Shown: positions 11,814-26,739 of the stretch, piece by piece
How the letters are laid out: the number at the start of each line of letters is the position of its first letter
Position numbering within the stretch: position 1 is the first letter of the stretch
Assembly: GCA_036937835.1 (NCBI GenBank)
Contig: CM072876.1
Span: 12,093,501-12,157,500, forward strand
From: Pampus argenteus
Lineage: Eukaryota > Chordata > Actinopteri > Scombriformes > Stromateidae
Direction of reading: 5' to 3'
DNA length: 64,000 nt
Made by a program: the position numbers and the translations under genes
The notes under the pieces: generated by a model
Told to the model about the DNA's origin: nothing
What the model saw: the letters and a program-made list of their open reading frames with translations, nothing else
The model's database searches: none

Positions 11814-14800
11814 ATGCCCAAAGCGGTAAGTAGCCTCTTTGGTTTATTGATATATTTTCCACTCAACGGTTCTATTTCTGCTTTATGAAAGTTATCATGT
11901 AACTTTAATGGAAGATTTAGCTTCATAAAGTCAGTAAAAGTCTTTTATTTAAAGGAAGTGTTTTTTTTTAATACATTTTCCTACATTAACATTGAGTTTC
12001 TAGATTTAATGTGTTAAATATCTGTTACAGTGAATATTAGCATATTGACACTGATGCTAGGATGTTATATTAAATGTAAAAGCGTCATAAATAATTGAAA
12101 ACTTTGGCAACTTCATTCAAAAGCGACACATTCAGATTTTAAAGGTCATAGTTTATGTTGGTAACTACTTCTACGTTTGACTTCTTATAAACTTTGAGGC
12201 TTTCTACACTGAGTCACACACACAGAACAATTGTCATTTCTCACTGGCTTGAATATTATGTCATAGAAACCTTTCTGTGTAGGTCCAGTGTTAAAGGGGA
12301 ATGCCACTCAAATCACATGCTCTGCTCATATCCTGGGGGTGTCCCATATCTATGAGGACATCATCCACTTTTTCTCCAAAGCTAGGGAACAATTGTGAGA
12401 CTTATACGCTAGAAATGCACAGTTGAGCAGACAAATCATACCACGTAGTGTTGTATATTTGTACAACATCATAAGCAAGGCTGGTTAAAAAAATCTGGGT
12501 TTTTTTGTATTGGGAGACTTTGATCGATACAGGATATTTTTCGCAGCTATTATGAGTCATTTTAAATCTGACGTGTTGGCTTTACTTTTGATCTTCTTAC
12601 GAACAATAAAGTTAAACAGTCATTGATAATGCCTTCAATTTCTCCTGAATCCCTTTGCCACACCCCAGTTATTACATACCGTACAGTCGCACATGGCTCA
12701 TGTCCCTCCCTCAGCTGTTTGGAAATTTCTGGCAGGCATATAATAGCGTATGTATATTTTAGAGTATGAAGGCAAATGTTTGTATGACTAAAACATCTGT
12801 TCTTTATAAAAATGGTAAACTGAAACCTACTAGGGCCGCAACAAACATATATTTTGATTATCTATTAAAATGTTAATAGATAAAATAGCAACAAAAAAAA
12901 ATGGCAATCATGGTTACCCAAAGCCCAAAGTGACGTCCTCAAATGTCTTCTTTTGTCCTGACCAACAATCCAAAAATATTTAGTGTAATATCATAGAGCA
13001 ACTAAATAAATCAGAAAATATTCAAATTTGAGAAGCTGGAAGCAGTAAAACAGAAACAAAATCCAAAATTGCTGCCAAAACTCTATATCAGATCCAGGTT
13101 GCTGTTGAACAGTGAGCATATTGTGATGACTAAAACCCTGGTTGGCGTCATAAAGTGTGTTGGTTTGTTTAGAAAGGCCTCCGGGTTGTCATGAGCATCA
13201 CCGTAGAAATGACATCATCACTGTCTAATAGCAGCAGCTGCCAGATAACAGCCTTTTTTTTTTAATGGAAGATAATGTCAGACTCTTTTTTTCCATGATA
13301 TCAAAAAGTCACAAGCCTTAAGCCAAACTTAAATTTGATCCCACTGACTGTTCCACATGTGGCCATGACTGGCCCAGCCTTTACAACATACTATGAGAAA
13401 TATGAATAGGACACTAAGTCTGTTTTAATGAAGTTGTTCCTATGATGCTGTTCGCTCTACAAAGCTTCATACTCTCAGATTAATCCTTGAAATGCTGACT
13501 CTTACTTTTAGTCTTGTCAGGTCAGGTTAGAACTCATAAAAGGCAGCTCTGGTCTCATGTTGCTTTTATTTAATATAGAAACATTGATTTATTTAAATGT
13601 CTCCTTACTTTTGTTCATTGAACTTGACATTTTGATGAAAGTACAGTAAAAAAAAAGGTGTCTTTCTTTCCTCATTGTTTTGTGACTTTATTCACTGGCC
13701 ACTGTTGCAAAATGCAAATTTGCCCCCAAAATACCCTTTGAAACAAATATTTAGTGTCGCTACATCTTCAAAGGTCGTAAAGTTTAATGTGAAGTTCTGG
13801 AAAAGTATTTGAATTTATTGATGAAGTAACTAGTCACGCTCAGCTCTCCCAGAATGTTGTTTCCTCGCAGTCGCAGCTCACAAACCATGCGAGGTGTGAC
13901 CGCGATCGACATGGATGTGTGTTTCCTTTTCAAATCCTATTGTTAGTCCTCCTTCACCAGTCACAAGTCCTTGAGCCATAATTATTCTCATCTATCATCT
14001 CATCTATCTGTCTAGCTATCTATCTGTCTAGCTATCTATACATACATCTAGCTATCCCGTTTCATTAGAATCCCCATGACGACTTCTATTGCCAAAGCCA
14101 TGCAAACTACACAGATGGTTAAATATTGAAAGTCTGCACTGAACCTATTTACAGTTTAACTACTGAAGTGATGGCCATCAGAGCAGCTAGTTAACCTCAG
14201 GACTGAAGGGTTAAGAAGATGCCTGTTTCCATCTCATCTTGTTAAAAAATCTAGCGTTTCTGCTGCATGGTCTTTGTTACCATGGAGCTGATGTTGCTAG
14301 TTGTCATTGTTTCTTGGTTACCAAAGCTTTGCGGCTTCCTCTGAGAGTGTGAAAACCTGCCGTGCCTCCAGCAGGTTTGCTCCTGTAGCTAAAACGATTG
14401 AGTCAGTTAGTACATTAATGACTTGTGAAGCTGGGATTTATATGGTTAATACAGACGGCGTATTTTCCTCTGACCAGAGTTGCTCATTGTGGAACTCTGG
14501 GACCCTGCCCAGTGTATTTTTAGCATATGTGTCATGTTTTCTTTACTGCTCTGAATGGCCTCAGTTTATTGTAAGTTACCGTTGGAGGACTTACTTTGAG
14601 ATCAGATATCACTCACTCAGTGGTTTCTGTTGGCTTTCCCGCTCTACACACACTCACATATTCCATTCTGTGCTGGTCAGGGTGTGTTTTTTTTTTTTTT
14701 CTACAGTAGGTGCTCCATCTGAACCTGCTATAAGTTGTGATGACAGCTGTGATGTTGAGAGAAGCGTCCCAAATCACAGAATCAATTTTAAACAAGCGAA

Positions 14801-17800
14801 GTCTCAAACTCTCACTTATGGGGCCAGTTTCTGCTGCAGTGTTGCTGTAGTTTTTTGGTGATCTGGCTCCTTTAGGATGCAGATGATGATAGCGAGGGAC
14901 CGCTGGGGCGCCGCAGCTGAAAGGGGATCTTTGTTTTGCTGTGCAAAGTAAATGCAGCCTCCCCCCTCCTTTTCGTTGCTTTTTAGCTCTGACTTGAAGC
15001 TTGGTGTAAGTTGCTCTTTTTGGATGGTTGATTCAAATCGTATGCCAAATGTGGGGCAGAGTTACAAACCGTCTGTGGGTCTTGAGTGCTCCATCATTTT
15101 GATTTTGTTGGTAAAGCAAAAGTTTGCTATGCTCCAGATCCTGTGTGAGTCAAATTGAGTCAAATCTCCTCTAACCTTTCATGGCAGCAACAGACACAGG
15201 ATAAAAAAATGGGGCATCCCTGAATATCCACTGTCTAGACTACTGTGTTCTTAATATCCTGACAGCGTAGAGGTGCTTGCCATCCAACGCTGTGATTGGA
15301 TTTGCCTTCTTTGCAGGATTTAGGTCTGTCTGTTAGTTGCTCAGCCCGTGTAGCTTCAGAGGACTCTGTGGCGGCCGTGAGTCACCAGACTAGGTCCTGC
15401 TGCAGCCCAGACATCCCTTTTCCAGTGGGCGTCATTGAATTTGTTCACCACTGAGGCTCTGCGCTGCTCACAATGGGCAGGAGATGAAAGATGTCACCAA
15501 AGGGTTCTGTGTACTGTGTCCACTAAGTTCTTTGTCCTGTTTTCACTGGGCATTAATAAATTTCAGTTAATACTCTGAGGGTCCATGTCGTTTCATAACC
15601 CCCCCCACAAATACCAGAGACATTTGACAATATACCCACTCAAACGAGATTCAGTATGTGCATTACCTCAAAGCAGCTATTGTAAATATTTGTGTATTGT
15701 TGCACGGCCTTTGTGTGAAATTCAGATGCCATTTGCTGATTACTTACTGAATCTACAATACAGAATAGTGTTTCTCTCCATTGTGGCAGGCAGCTGACGT
15801 CAGTTCACATTATTCTGTGGAGCACAGCAGTCATGCTATTTGTAATGGTTTTGAAATTGCACGTTAATCACTCGATTAAGTGGACATTAAATTCTCTGAT
15901 CATGAAGCAGGTTTCAGTTAGATGGGCCGCCTTTTTTTTTTTTGTATGCACAGGTCATTCTGATTAATCATTAACCAGTGAACGGAAAGACATGCCTTTC
16001 TTCTGTATGAAGGGGAATGGGTAACCCAAACATTCATATGCTTCTTGAATATAAATATTAGAGTGAACACTGAATGTTTTACCTAAACCTAAAAGGTCTT
16101 TTAGCAGAATTTTCCTCAATCAGCACATCTGTCTCTAAGAAAGCAGAGATAAACACAGAGTCCCATGTGTTTACTCTGTAAACACCCCCCCCCCCCACAC
16201 ACACACACACACACACACACCTAACACACATACACATGAAAGCAGCGCTCTGCAGTTTGCCACGCTTTTCCTCGTATTGGTCCTTACCTATGAGAACCTC
16301 TCTGTAATGTACTGTAGCTCTGGTCATGTTTTTAACTGCTGCTTCTCCTGTTTTTCTGCAGGTCAACGTTCGTGTCACCACCGTGGACGCTGAGCTGGAG
16401 TTTGCCGTCCAGCCCAGCACCACCGGCAAGCAGCTGTTTGACCAGGTACACTGCATATCAACACTGTATTATATGAATATAATATGTTATCAATATAACT
16501 CTTGACCTCATCTAACTTTTGGCAAGAAAGCTAATAAGTATATTTCCCAAAATGCAGACTAATTATCAAAGTAAATGTTTCACTGGGAAAGAACCGATAA
16601 ACCATGCTCGGTGTCCATCACTTGTGCTTGATTGACGTTTCACACCTCAAACCTTCACAGAGTTTTTTGATTTGTTATTAGTCCAGCTGTAATTTGCTTT
16701 ACATTTCCACCGTCGTCACTTCAAACTACATGAAATTGCTCTGACCTTTTCTCATCATGTCCGATAACTGGATTGACGTCACAGAGAAAGATCTGTGTTA
16801 GGAGAAATTGTGTTCCCTCATTATCATCCCTCCACCCTCCAAAGCTCTTTCCATTAATTACTTCCAGGTCTGAAAAGTTATCTCCTACAGAAGAGATTAC
16901 AGGAGCTTTTGGCTTCAAGTTTCCTTATCAGTACCTGTCTTCACAGTGATTTATAAACAGGTTCCTGTAATAAAAAACGACACCTTAGCATAAGTGAGCA
17001 AATGGCACATGAGGCATTTGATAAACTAAGGATCGGAGGCATTAGTAGAGTCAACTTTGATTTTGAAAGTTGTGAATGAAACCTGTGGGGGGAATTTACA
17101 CAGCCTCTGTGTGGAGTAAAAGGTGTGTGGCCACAATGGACACATCAACATTGTGGTTGAAGTTATGGCTCACCAGTACAGGAAACTTTATCTTATTATG
17201 TGCTTATTTACAGGAGATATTATTATTATTATTATTTTGTGCATGATTACAGCAAGCGATCATCTGCGTTTTGTGAAGTCTGTAATTTTTCCACTGCTCG
17301 TTGAACAATACTGTTTCAAAGCTTAGGTCATAAAATCCAAAAGTAGATGACATGTCATTAAGGCAAGCTCATCTGAGGCTGTGTGACTGCACCAGGGGAG
17401 GAAGCGCATTGTATTCGCTACTTCCTGTATAACTCGTTTTGAATAGCTAGCGTTGCCAAGTGCATGTATTGTGTCTGTGTGTCAGAGGATTCACCCTTCG
17501 TCTCAGAAGCGCCGTAGAGAACATTTTAGTCATAAAAACAAACTAACTATATAATCATATCCCATATGTGATTTTTGCCATGTGTTTGGTTTTGTTAAAG
17601 GACCCAGATATTCACCTTTGACATCTATCTATTTATAGGCGTTGGTGAATTCCCCCGTCTACTTGTTAGAATGGCTGTCAGAGGGGCGTGCTACAGATAA
17701 TCACCCACTCCCTGCGAGTGTCAGAGACAGTTCAGTGCCCCTTTTTAGCACAATGATACAATCTACTAATTTGAGCTCTATACAAAGCTTCACACCTTGT

Positions 17801-20800
17801 CTGAGCAGCTGTTAACAGTGGAAGCAGATTAAGTCAGCTGACGTTTAGCCTCAGCCATTTGCTGATTTAGTTTTAAACAGGCACTTTGGCAGCAATTAGC
17901 TGCAACGACACAAGTACATACACAGTCACAAAGTGTTGGACAGGTTCTGTGGAAATGCTGAGTAACAGCGGTGAGCTCATTCCCGGGGCCAGTATGAGGT
18001 GTGGTGTGTGGTCAGCACTGATCATAGCCTTAGTCCCTGTCATGCTGCTCCTAAAGAGAAATGGCTGCCACTCCCCTGCACACCCACTGCTCGTTTAATT
18101 TTGCCTTGAAGCCTCAGCTAGAGAAATCACAACAGCACAGTGGTGTACAGTGAATGTACTGGTTAGTTACGTCTGTCCTCAGTTTCGTTGCTAAGCTCTT
18201 TTATCAATGCGGTTTTAAAAGTCTTTCAGTTACAGTTTCGGCTCTTGTTGTAACTTGATTGGTTTAAATCAAAATCAAAAGGAGGATTGATGTTTAACAG
18301 CTGGAAGCATGGCAACACTTTTTAACAGTGCAACAATAACTTGAACCAAATCCAAGTGTGGCCGACAGGTACCAGGAAGAAATTATGAAACTAGTTCACT
18401 CTCAGAGGCAACAAAGACAGATACCCAACCCACATGTCAAAGCTGAAATAAAAAAATAAAAAAAATTGCTGCAAATCTCTTCCAAGTCAGGAGGGAACAT
18501 GCTGCATGATGGCTTTACTTGTTAGTTGTAGTAATATAGAACTATTCTTAGATACTAAACTCTAAAATACTGGCTTTATAACACTCCTTTTATTGTTCGC
18601 TTCACAATGAATATGTGGTCTGACAGTAATAAACCCATTTCCTTTGGGCTAGTACTTGCCTCCACCCCCCAGTTTTTAATCATTGTCAAAGTGAAATAGA
18701 GTTGTGTCAGCTACATCTTATAACAGCTTATTAAAAAGAGCTGCTCTCAAAGAGTTTGGTCTCTAAATCTTCGAGTTACTGTCACAAATCTATTTTGCAA
18801 GCAACTGCTTTATGTTTTGTATTGGAGTGTTTCATTTTCAGTAGTCTTGGCGTACATTGGAGTGAAATACCAGCCCATTAAAGTCAAGGCAGGCTGCCAA
18901 ACTAACCTGCTGCAATGTCAGATTCCTAAACCTGTGTCCCCAGATTCAGATTTAATCCTCTTCTAATAAACAGTATTGTTTTCCTTTGCCAACAGGCATT
19001 CATAACATGTTATTAAGGCTAGTTTATCTATTTGTCAGTGGAAGTATAGACCTATTTTACCTCAGCGATGATGTTAAAGGCCAATAAGCTTTCCCAGAAA
19101 AAAATGTTACTTATCCTCTGAGAAAAACGATCTTAAAGTATCTGTGTGGTTACCCACTCTTTCTCTGCGGACCCCAAAGCAAAGCCACCATGAAAGGGCT
19201 GGTTGTGCTCTGAGGCCTTATGTGTTTCATTACAGGTGAGAGGGAGTGCTCTCTCATTTCACCCCCTTCTAGTGCTTGTTTTTGAGCTAAATACAATCCA
19301 TCAAAAAGAGTCTCTGAATCAAAGCCATTCATCTCCGCTTCCACAGGTCAGCCTGCCCTGTATTTTGTGTTGGCGACAAAGACAAAAGAGAGTTTGATTT
19401 TAATTTCAACCTTGGCTGGAGCTTATCATTGGGATTGGGCTTGGCCAAAGTACTGGCATGTTGACTCAAACTTAAGGCAACTTAGCACCTCACCTGGCGA
19501 TTGGGTCGGGAACTTGGCAGTGACGCAGTAAAAAAGGGCCTGGCACAGGGACTGTCCGACCTAACGGCAGACGCACGTAGAGACAAAAACATGAATTCTT
19601 ACATAGAACTGTTGGAAAATTGCTGTGCCTCGCTGAAACCCATAAAGAGCCTCTGGTCGTTGAGGTTTTTCTCAAAAGCCAGTGGAAAATGGCAGCTCCT
19701 CCTGCAGCATGAGTGATTATTCCAGATCTAGAACTGGGTTTGTACTTTCTGCCTGAGCTGCACAGTCAAACATTTTCTGAAAACATTCTTCTATGGTTAG
19801 ACCTCAGTATAAGTGAGACTGAAATTAAAACCGGTATCGTAATCTCGTCTTTTAAACCGTTGATAATGTGCAGTTTTTCCAGAAAGTAGCAGGACTCCCC
19901 CCGTCTCGCTCCAGCCGCCTGTCTTTTCCAGTCAAAGACAGGATGCTAGTCATGCAGCACGCCCTCGTCATACAGTATCACTCCTCCTCAGTAGTCAAAC
20001 AATAGGACCACTCTGTTAAACACTAGTCATAAAGCATGCGCTTTTGTGCTGTGACATATTGCACCAGACATCTGAACATTACCAGTAAATGTATTGATTG
20101 TTTGCGATAGTTTTAATTAGACAATTGTTTGGGAATATAAGGATCATATACTGAACTCCTCCAGACAAACATGGTGTTTGAGAGTGCACTGTAGTGAGTC
20201 CTGGCAGTATTTGGATGCAGTTTGTATTGTAAACCTGGCGTGCTCCATGCTCAGGCCTTTGAATGTGTAATACTATGAGGCTTGACTACCAGATTAGTTT
20301 GGTACCTGAGTATGTCACCTTAAGGTTAGATCCTCTCTGCTTTGCCAGCCTTTGTAAAAGCACTAAAAGGCTTTTTTTAATAACTCCTGGCTCTGCTGGA
20401 AGAAAACCATCAGTGATTCATTTACGTTTATTGGAAAAATGACCTTATTGATATTTTTTTGTTGTTTTTTTGAGGTGTGTGGATATGATTTACTACTCAC
20501 GTCAGCATCTCATATTCTATTTTTCTGAGAGCAGGTGGTGTTTTCTTTGTAGTAATGCAGCCTTAAATCTGGTCAAAGTTGTAATCCTACTACTAAATCA
20601 ATGTGTCTACTGTAAATCACTGACACTTTTCCAATAACAAATTATCATTTTCCCATTTCTGTCCTTCAGTTTATTCAGAAATTCACTAAACATACAAGCC
20701 ATATTTTGATATTGTGAAGTGAAAAATCTGATACCAACCCTGTTCCACGGAGTGTGTTTTAAGCCTGATTTATTTTCTCTGTCTGTAGGTGGTGAAAACC

Positions 20801-23800
20801 ATCGGCTTGCGTGAGGTCTGGTACTTCGGACTTCAGTATATGGACGGCAAAGGTTATTACACTTGGCTTAAACTGGACAAAAAGGTAAGATTCATCCTTA
20901 GTATATAAAAGTGTTTTGTTTGATTTTTGTCTCATTATAATCTTTGTCTTTTTGTAAATGCTTAGGTGTAAAGAACAACAAGGTTTGGAGGAAAATCTTG
21001 TCCAGTGATGCATAAATGCAGTTTCATCAAAAAAACCACCCAGATCCTGACACGATCAATTTAGTTAGTAAATGATGGCCTTAAGATACATACATGGCAT
21101 TTGCAGTGTGAAATTACAGCTCTGTTCTTCTTTACTGAAGGATAATGTTTTATTTCATAAAGGTATTCATTCTTTATGTCAGCTGAGGTGGTCTGTTTCT
21201 AAGCCCTCCACGATAAAAAATATACTGCAGTAAACTTTGTAATAGTACATCATTCACCCAATTGATCATAAATATTTTAAATATTTTCAAAAATTAGACC
21301 CAAACAGTTTCATTTGGTTTTTACATTAATTAATAATGTTTAATATAGTGACTATATCATTACACATTACACAGTGCATGTTTGATATCTTCAAGGTCGT
21401 TCCACCTGCAATCTCAAATATGTGACAGCCGCTGAGCTTTTGCAACACATGAAATTAAATTCAAAAACCAAACAATGGGTAAAGAATGTATTCATCTGAG
21501 GGGACGGTACAATCACTGCTCCAGTGTTTGTCTTTCAGTCAATCAGTAGCCGCCATATTACAGCATGTATATATTCACCGTCGTCCACTTCCGACACGGC
21601 AGCTAATTTATGAAGGCCTTTGTGGTTTCTATCTGAGCTGTGGTGAGGTCTGGAGAACTGTGTGTAATCAGCTGGAGCTGGATTATTTGAGTGTGAACTC
21701 TTTGTGAACCACAAATGCCTCGACTGTCTCTGTTGTTCCTGAGCAAACACAGGTTACCTGGACACCACTTACTGTTATTCATGAAGTTGGTCATAATTCA
21801 ACAATCTAACCCACAGTATAACCCACATGAAGCTTTTCTTGTAGTGCATCATAAAAACCGGATATGTTGAGACTATATATTTCTATGTAATGGGACTAAA
21901 AGGAGATTTTTTTTTTTGATGATCGCCTTCCTGACCGAAACAAACAGAAAGTTGCCTCTTTGCACTTTATTATCATAATCCAGCATCAGCTAGATAGAGA
22001 AAACGTGATGCTTGCCTCAGTCAGCAGCAGTAAACTGTACGCTGTGTGCTGACACTGCGCTGCAGCTCATCAGCACAATGCAAAGCTCAAACTAGAATAT
22101 TCCCAGGCCTCGTACATCCCCATTCTCTCTGCTCAAGACCGCTTGGTTCCTGTTTTGAAATTAGAGGAAGAGGCATATTGTGTAAACACATACCATAGCT
22201 GAGTTATTAAAGTTTATTTCCACAAAATGAGAATGAGAGAGATCCCCTTTTTTGTACAGTCAGGCTGATGACGTTTATAAAGCTTTTGACACCCAGTTTT
22301 TATTCATGCTGCAAACCCTTTATTTCACTTATTTATATCTTCATATTATCACATTGAAGTAGTTTCGGGGAATACAGTTATTTGCTTTCTTTCCAAGCGT
22401 GAGATGCTGTGTATGTTAAAAATGTAGCCTGTTAGCATAACATACATACTGCAAACAGCCAGCTTGACAAACAGTAGAGACTCCAGACACTAGTCTGCAC
22501 AAACTTAAACCCACAGTAAAATGACAAATTGTAGTTTTTACACTTTGGCTATTGTGTGGATCAAATAAACAAGATTTAATGTGTTAGTTTATGAGCTTTA
22601 GAGTTGCTAGTAGTTGTTACCTTTGGACAGAGCACGGCAAGGCAAGATGTCTCCGCCTGCTTCCTGTCTTTAAGCTAAGCTGGTGGAACAGAGCTGCAGC
22701 GATTAGTTGATTAATTAACAGTAGATGGATAGAAAAACAGTTCATCAGTGAATGGGGAACATTATTGGCAGATTAATCAATAGTGAATGGTATCATATGT
22801 CTCACCTAACTTGGCAAGAGAGTGAATAAGAATATTTTACAAAATTTCAAAGTGACCCTTTTAATGGTCACACGTTACTATTTGTTAGTTAACTATGTTT
22901 TTAATTCTGATCAGGTGTCGTCCCAGGATGTGAAGAAGGAGAACCCACTGCAGTTCAAGTTTCGGGCTAAGTTCTTCCCAGAGGATGTTTCTGAGGAGTT
23001 GATCCAGGACATCACCCAGAAGCTCTTCTTCCTGCAGGTGAAGGAAGGCATCCTGAGCGATGAGGTTTACTGTCCACCAGAAACAGCTGTGCTGCTGGCC
23101 TCCTACTCTGTTCAGGCCAAGTTTGGAGACTACAACAAAGAAGTCCACCGGGCTGGATACCTCGTTTCTGAACGGCTGCTGCCACACAGGTAAGATGTTC
23201 CAGTTCTTTCAGGACAACAAATCAAGCTTTTCTGTTATATTAACATCCAGGTCAGGTCAAAAGGCAAGATACGATGACTTTTCCAATACACATTACTGGA
23301 TATATTGAAAGATTATAAGGTTGTCACAATGTCTGACAACTATTTACCAACTATTAAGTAGTATTAAGTAGTAGTGTTGTCTGCACTACTGGTTTGCCAA
23401 TGGCACACACCCTACTGTGCCTTTCCTCTAACTGTGGCACACAGCACGTCACTAAAATACCAAACTAGTGCTGACAAGTAATGCTATTCTGCGCTAACAC
23501 AGAGTAGCATTTTGTAGCTGCTTGTAACTTTCAGCCCATAATGTTACTTAACAAACCAAAACCAGAGATATCAGATTGTCTCATCTGTTAGATGCAGTAT
23601 ATCTGACCTGTGCCAGTTTCTTCTCTCCTTCTGTAGAGTCATGGAGCAGCATAAGTTATCCAGAGAACAGTGGGAGGAGAGGATTCAGGTGTGGCACGAG
23701 GAGCACCGTGGGATGCTGAAGTGAGTGTGTGTCTTGTTGATATTGCAGTCTGAAATCCTTCTGTATGAATACGCGTTGGATTGATTGAACGTTGCAACTC

Positions 23801-26708
23801 ATTTCCTGAGCTCTGTCCATTCTTTCAGGGAGGATGCTATGCTGGAGTACCTGAAGATCGCTCAGGACCTGGAAATGTACGGAGTCAACTACTTTGACAT
23901 CAAGAATAAGAAAGGAACAGAGTTGTGGCTGGGAGTGGACGCCCTGGGACTCAACATTTATGAAAAGGATGACAAGTAAGTTCTGTATTTTTGACAGACT
24001 CTGGAAGTAAACAGAGCAACCCTGCTGTTAGTGTCTGGTCGTTTTTTCTTCCAAAACACAGAGCTAAACTGGCTGAGCCAGGTCCATGTCTGTACTTAAT
24101 CACTATTCCTGTTTCTCAGTAGACAGTATGACAAGAATAACAATGAAGGCCAAATAGATACAGCCTTTAGAAGAAGAGCTAAAGTTTAATTTATTTATTT
24201 AACTGCTCGGTATATAATTGTGCTCTCTGTATTCGAGCATGTCATCATCTCTTGTAGATATATAGGACATCTTTTGTTCTCAACTTGTAGTGGTGTAATT
24301 GAGTCACTATATAGACCTGATTACAATGACCTCCTTACACACATATTACATGTGCCAATCATACTGTAGATGGTATATGTAAGTAACTGAAGTATAATCC
24401 CTACTATACAGTGACAGATGTTATTGTTCCCAGGTTTATTTCCTCCTGATTTAGTGCTAGCTGGTCACTGCCCTTTTCTCCACTTTATCGACAGACATAA
24501 TATAGTATGTATAAAGTAAAATTGTAAATATTCTTTTGTGTCCTCCTTGGATGAGATTTTTTTTTGTCTGGCTTAAAGAGAAACCTACTTTGGAGGTCTG
24601 TGGTATTGACAGCATCCACTCCTGTTTTGGTTGTGATTGCCACTTTGTTTATGGGGCAATACAGTTTGGGAGGTAATCACCCTCTGTTTGGCAAAATAAG
24701 TGCTGACATCTGCTGTTGCTGGCGACCTTGTCTGTAGGGTTACTGGAGTGAAGTACACAGTGTTAGAGGAGCACTTGCCACATGACTTACCTTTCAGTCA
24801 CTGACCCTGTACACTGTACTGGCCCGCTGGCTGAGCTGTGTTGTGTCCATGACCAGATTGCTCTTGGCGTGTTAAACCAGCAGCACTGCGTTGGCTTTCC
24901 TGCCTTCTGCTACTGAAAGCAGTATGGCCGGCTGTGTTTACCTAGTGGGAGAAATTAACACAGCAAGCTGGTGGCAGGGGCATGACAATGTTTAGGACTT
25001 TAATCGAACCAGCCACTTCTTTGTCTTTTATCAACACAGGATTTTTTTTTCAAGTCTAAATGGTTTAATTACTGTCACTGCCTTTTGTTAAAGTTCACCT
25101 GGGCTTTCATTTAGCCTTATTGTAACTGCACTGGGAAAAACTTCAGCCAGACTGAGAAACACACTATTAAGAAGCATACAGGGTCCCTGTGTCCTCGTGT
25201 GAGTCTGTCTCTTTATGCACTGCCTGGGATCAGCAAAGAAATGCCTCTCCTCCACGGTGCCCTCTGCCGTAACCATGGCTACGCCGACTGGTTTTTCAAG
25301 CTGTGCAGCACTTAAGAATGTGAGGCTAACCTACAACACTGTCTCTCCCAATGAGGGCAGCCGGCCCACAATGCAGCAGTGCAGCCAAGGCTTCACCGAG
25401 GCACAGTCTGGTGCTAGGTTTAACTCCTTATGCACTGCTGCTCCACAAACCACAGTGCTGCTTATTTTACAGGACAGATTTCCTAGAGTTTTTTCCTGAG
25501 CCAGGGTTTCCTCTTAACAACTATCCTAGTCAAACACACACACACAGTGAAGCCATTCAGATTCACTAACTCTAATGTAGGATTTAACTGCTACAGACAT
25601 CTGTACATAAATCAAATGATGTGAATAATTTTTCAAAGTTTCAACACTTTGTTCATATTCTCTTACTTTTTCTTTCAATAGTAGTAACTTTGGTATCTAA
25701 CTACTTGATTGATTACTACACTAGTAATACACATACACTAGTACTTTATGTCACTCATAAATTCCAGCTACATTTTACAGCTACCATGTTTTTTCTTCGC
25801 TATTTTTTTTGTAAACACTATAATCTCCACTTACATGAAGATAAAGCATAGCTCAGTAAACCAGGATGAGATAGTTGAGATAACTTTCACATTGTTATCT
25901 CAATTACACAACCATGTCCCAGGGTCAGTAATTGATTGACATTCTAGTTTAAGCAGTACAGTTTTAGAGCCGAGTTTCTCCGTGAGGTGGATGACTGCTT
26001 TTTTTAAGATTACAACACTATCGGCCTTTCAATGTTTACAGTGCAACTTTGTCGTCGTGTCCAATGAGATTAGCATCCGTTCAGTTTGTACTACACAATA
26101 GAACCGCGAGCCACACCCCAAATTCATCCCTCATATTTCAACAGCGGATACAGAAATGTCACTCTGAGAGAGATTTACTCCAACACACAGAGGATTAGTG
26201 AAAATCACCCATATTACTCTAAAACCCACATTGTTACAGCTGCAAAAATTGCCACAGTAAAAATGTTTTCTTCAATAAGTGTTTTGGTTTGTGTGCAAGG
26301 TGAAACATCGATATTAAATCAAAAGATGTCAATAATGACATTTACACAGTAGCGCAGTATCACAGTATAATATTCATGGTCATGTGATCGCTCCCTCAGA
26401 TTGACCCCAAAGATCGGCTTCCCCTGGAGTGAGATCAGAAACATTTCCTTCAACGATAAAAAGTTCATCATCAAGCCCATTGACAAAAAATCTCCGGTGA
26501 GTGAATCCTTATCAGCATCTAATCAATATTTTCCCTCTCGACCTTTCTTTCTGCTTTCACAGTCTTTTCAGTTTAAGAGTGTTCCTCCTTAAATCAAATT
26601 AAACCTTTCAGAGCCTATTGAGTTTCAGTATGTGTCAATACTTAAGGACTCTGCTTTCATTTTACCGGGATCATCATGTGTCTCTGTAGTAGAGAGAAAA
26701 ACCATTAG

Positions 26709-26739
<31 letters not shown>

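Noticed and set aside
14301..14861. 186-codon open frame in the first large ezrin intron
   Set aside because: It has no family resemblance, no splice-site support and ordinary intronic composition, so it is probably a chance open frame.
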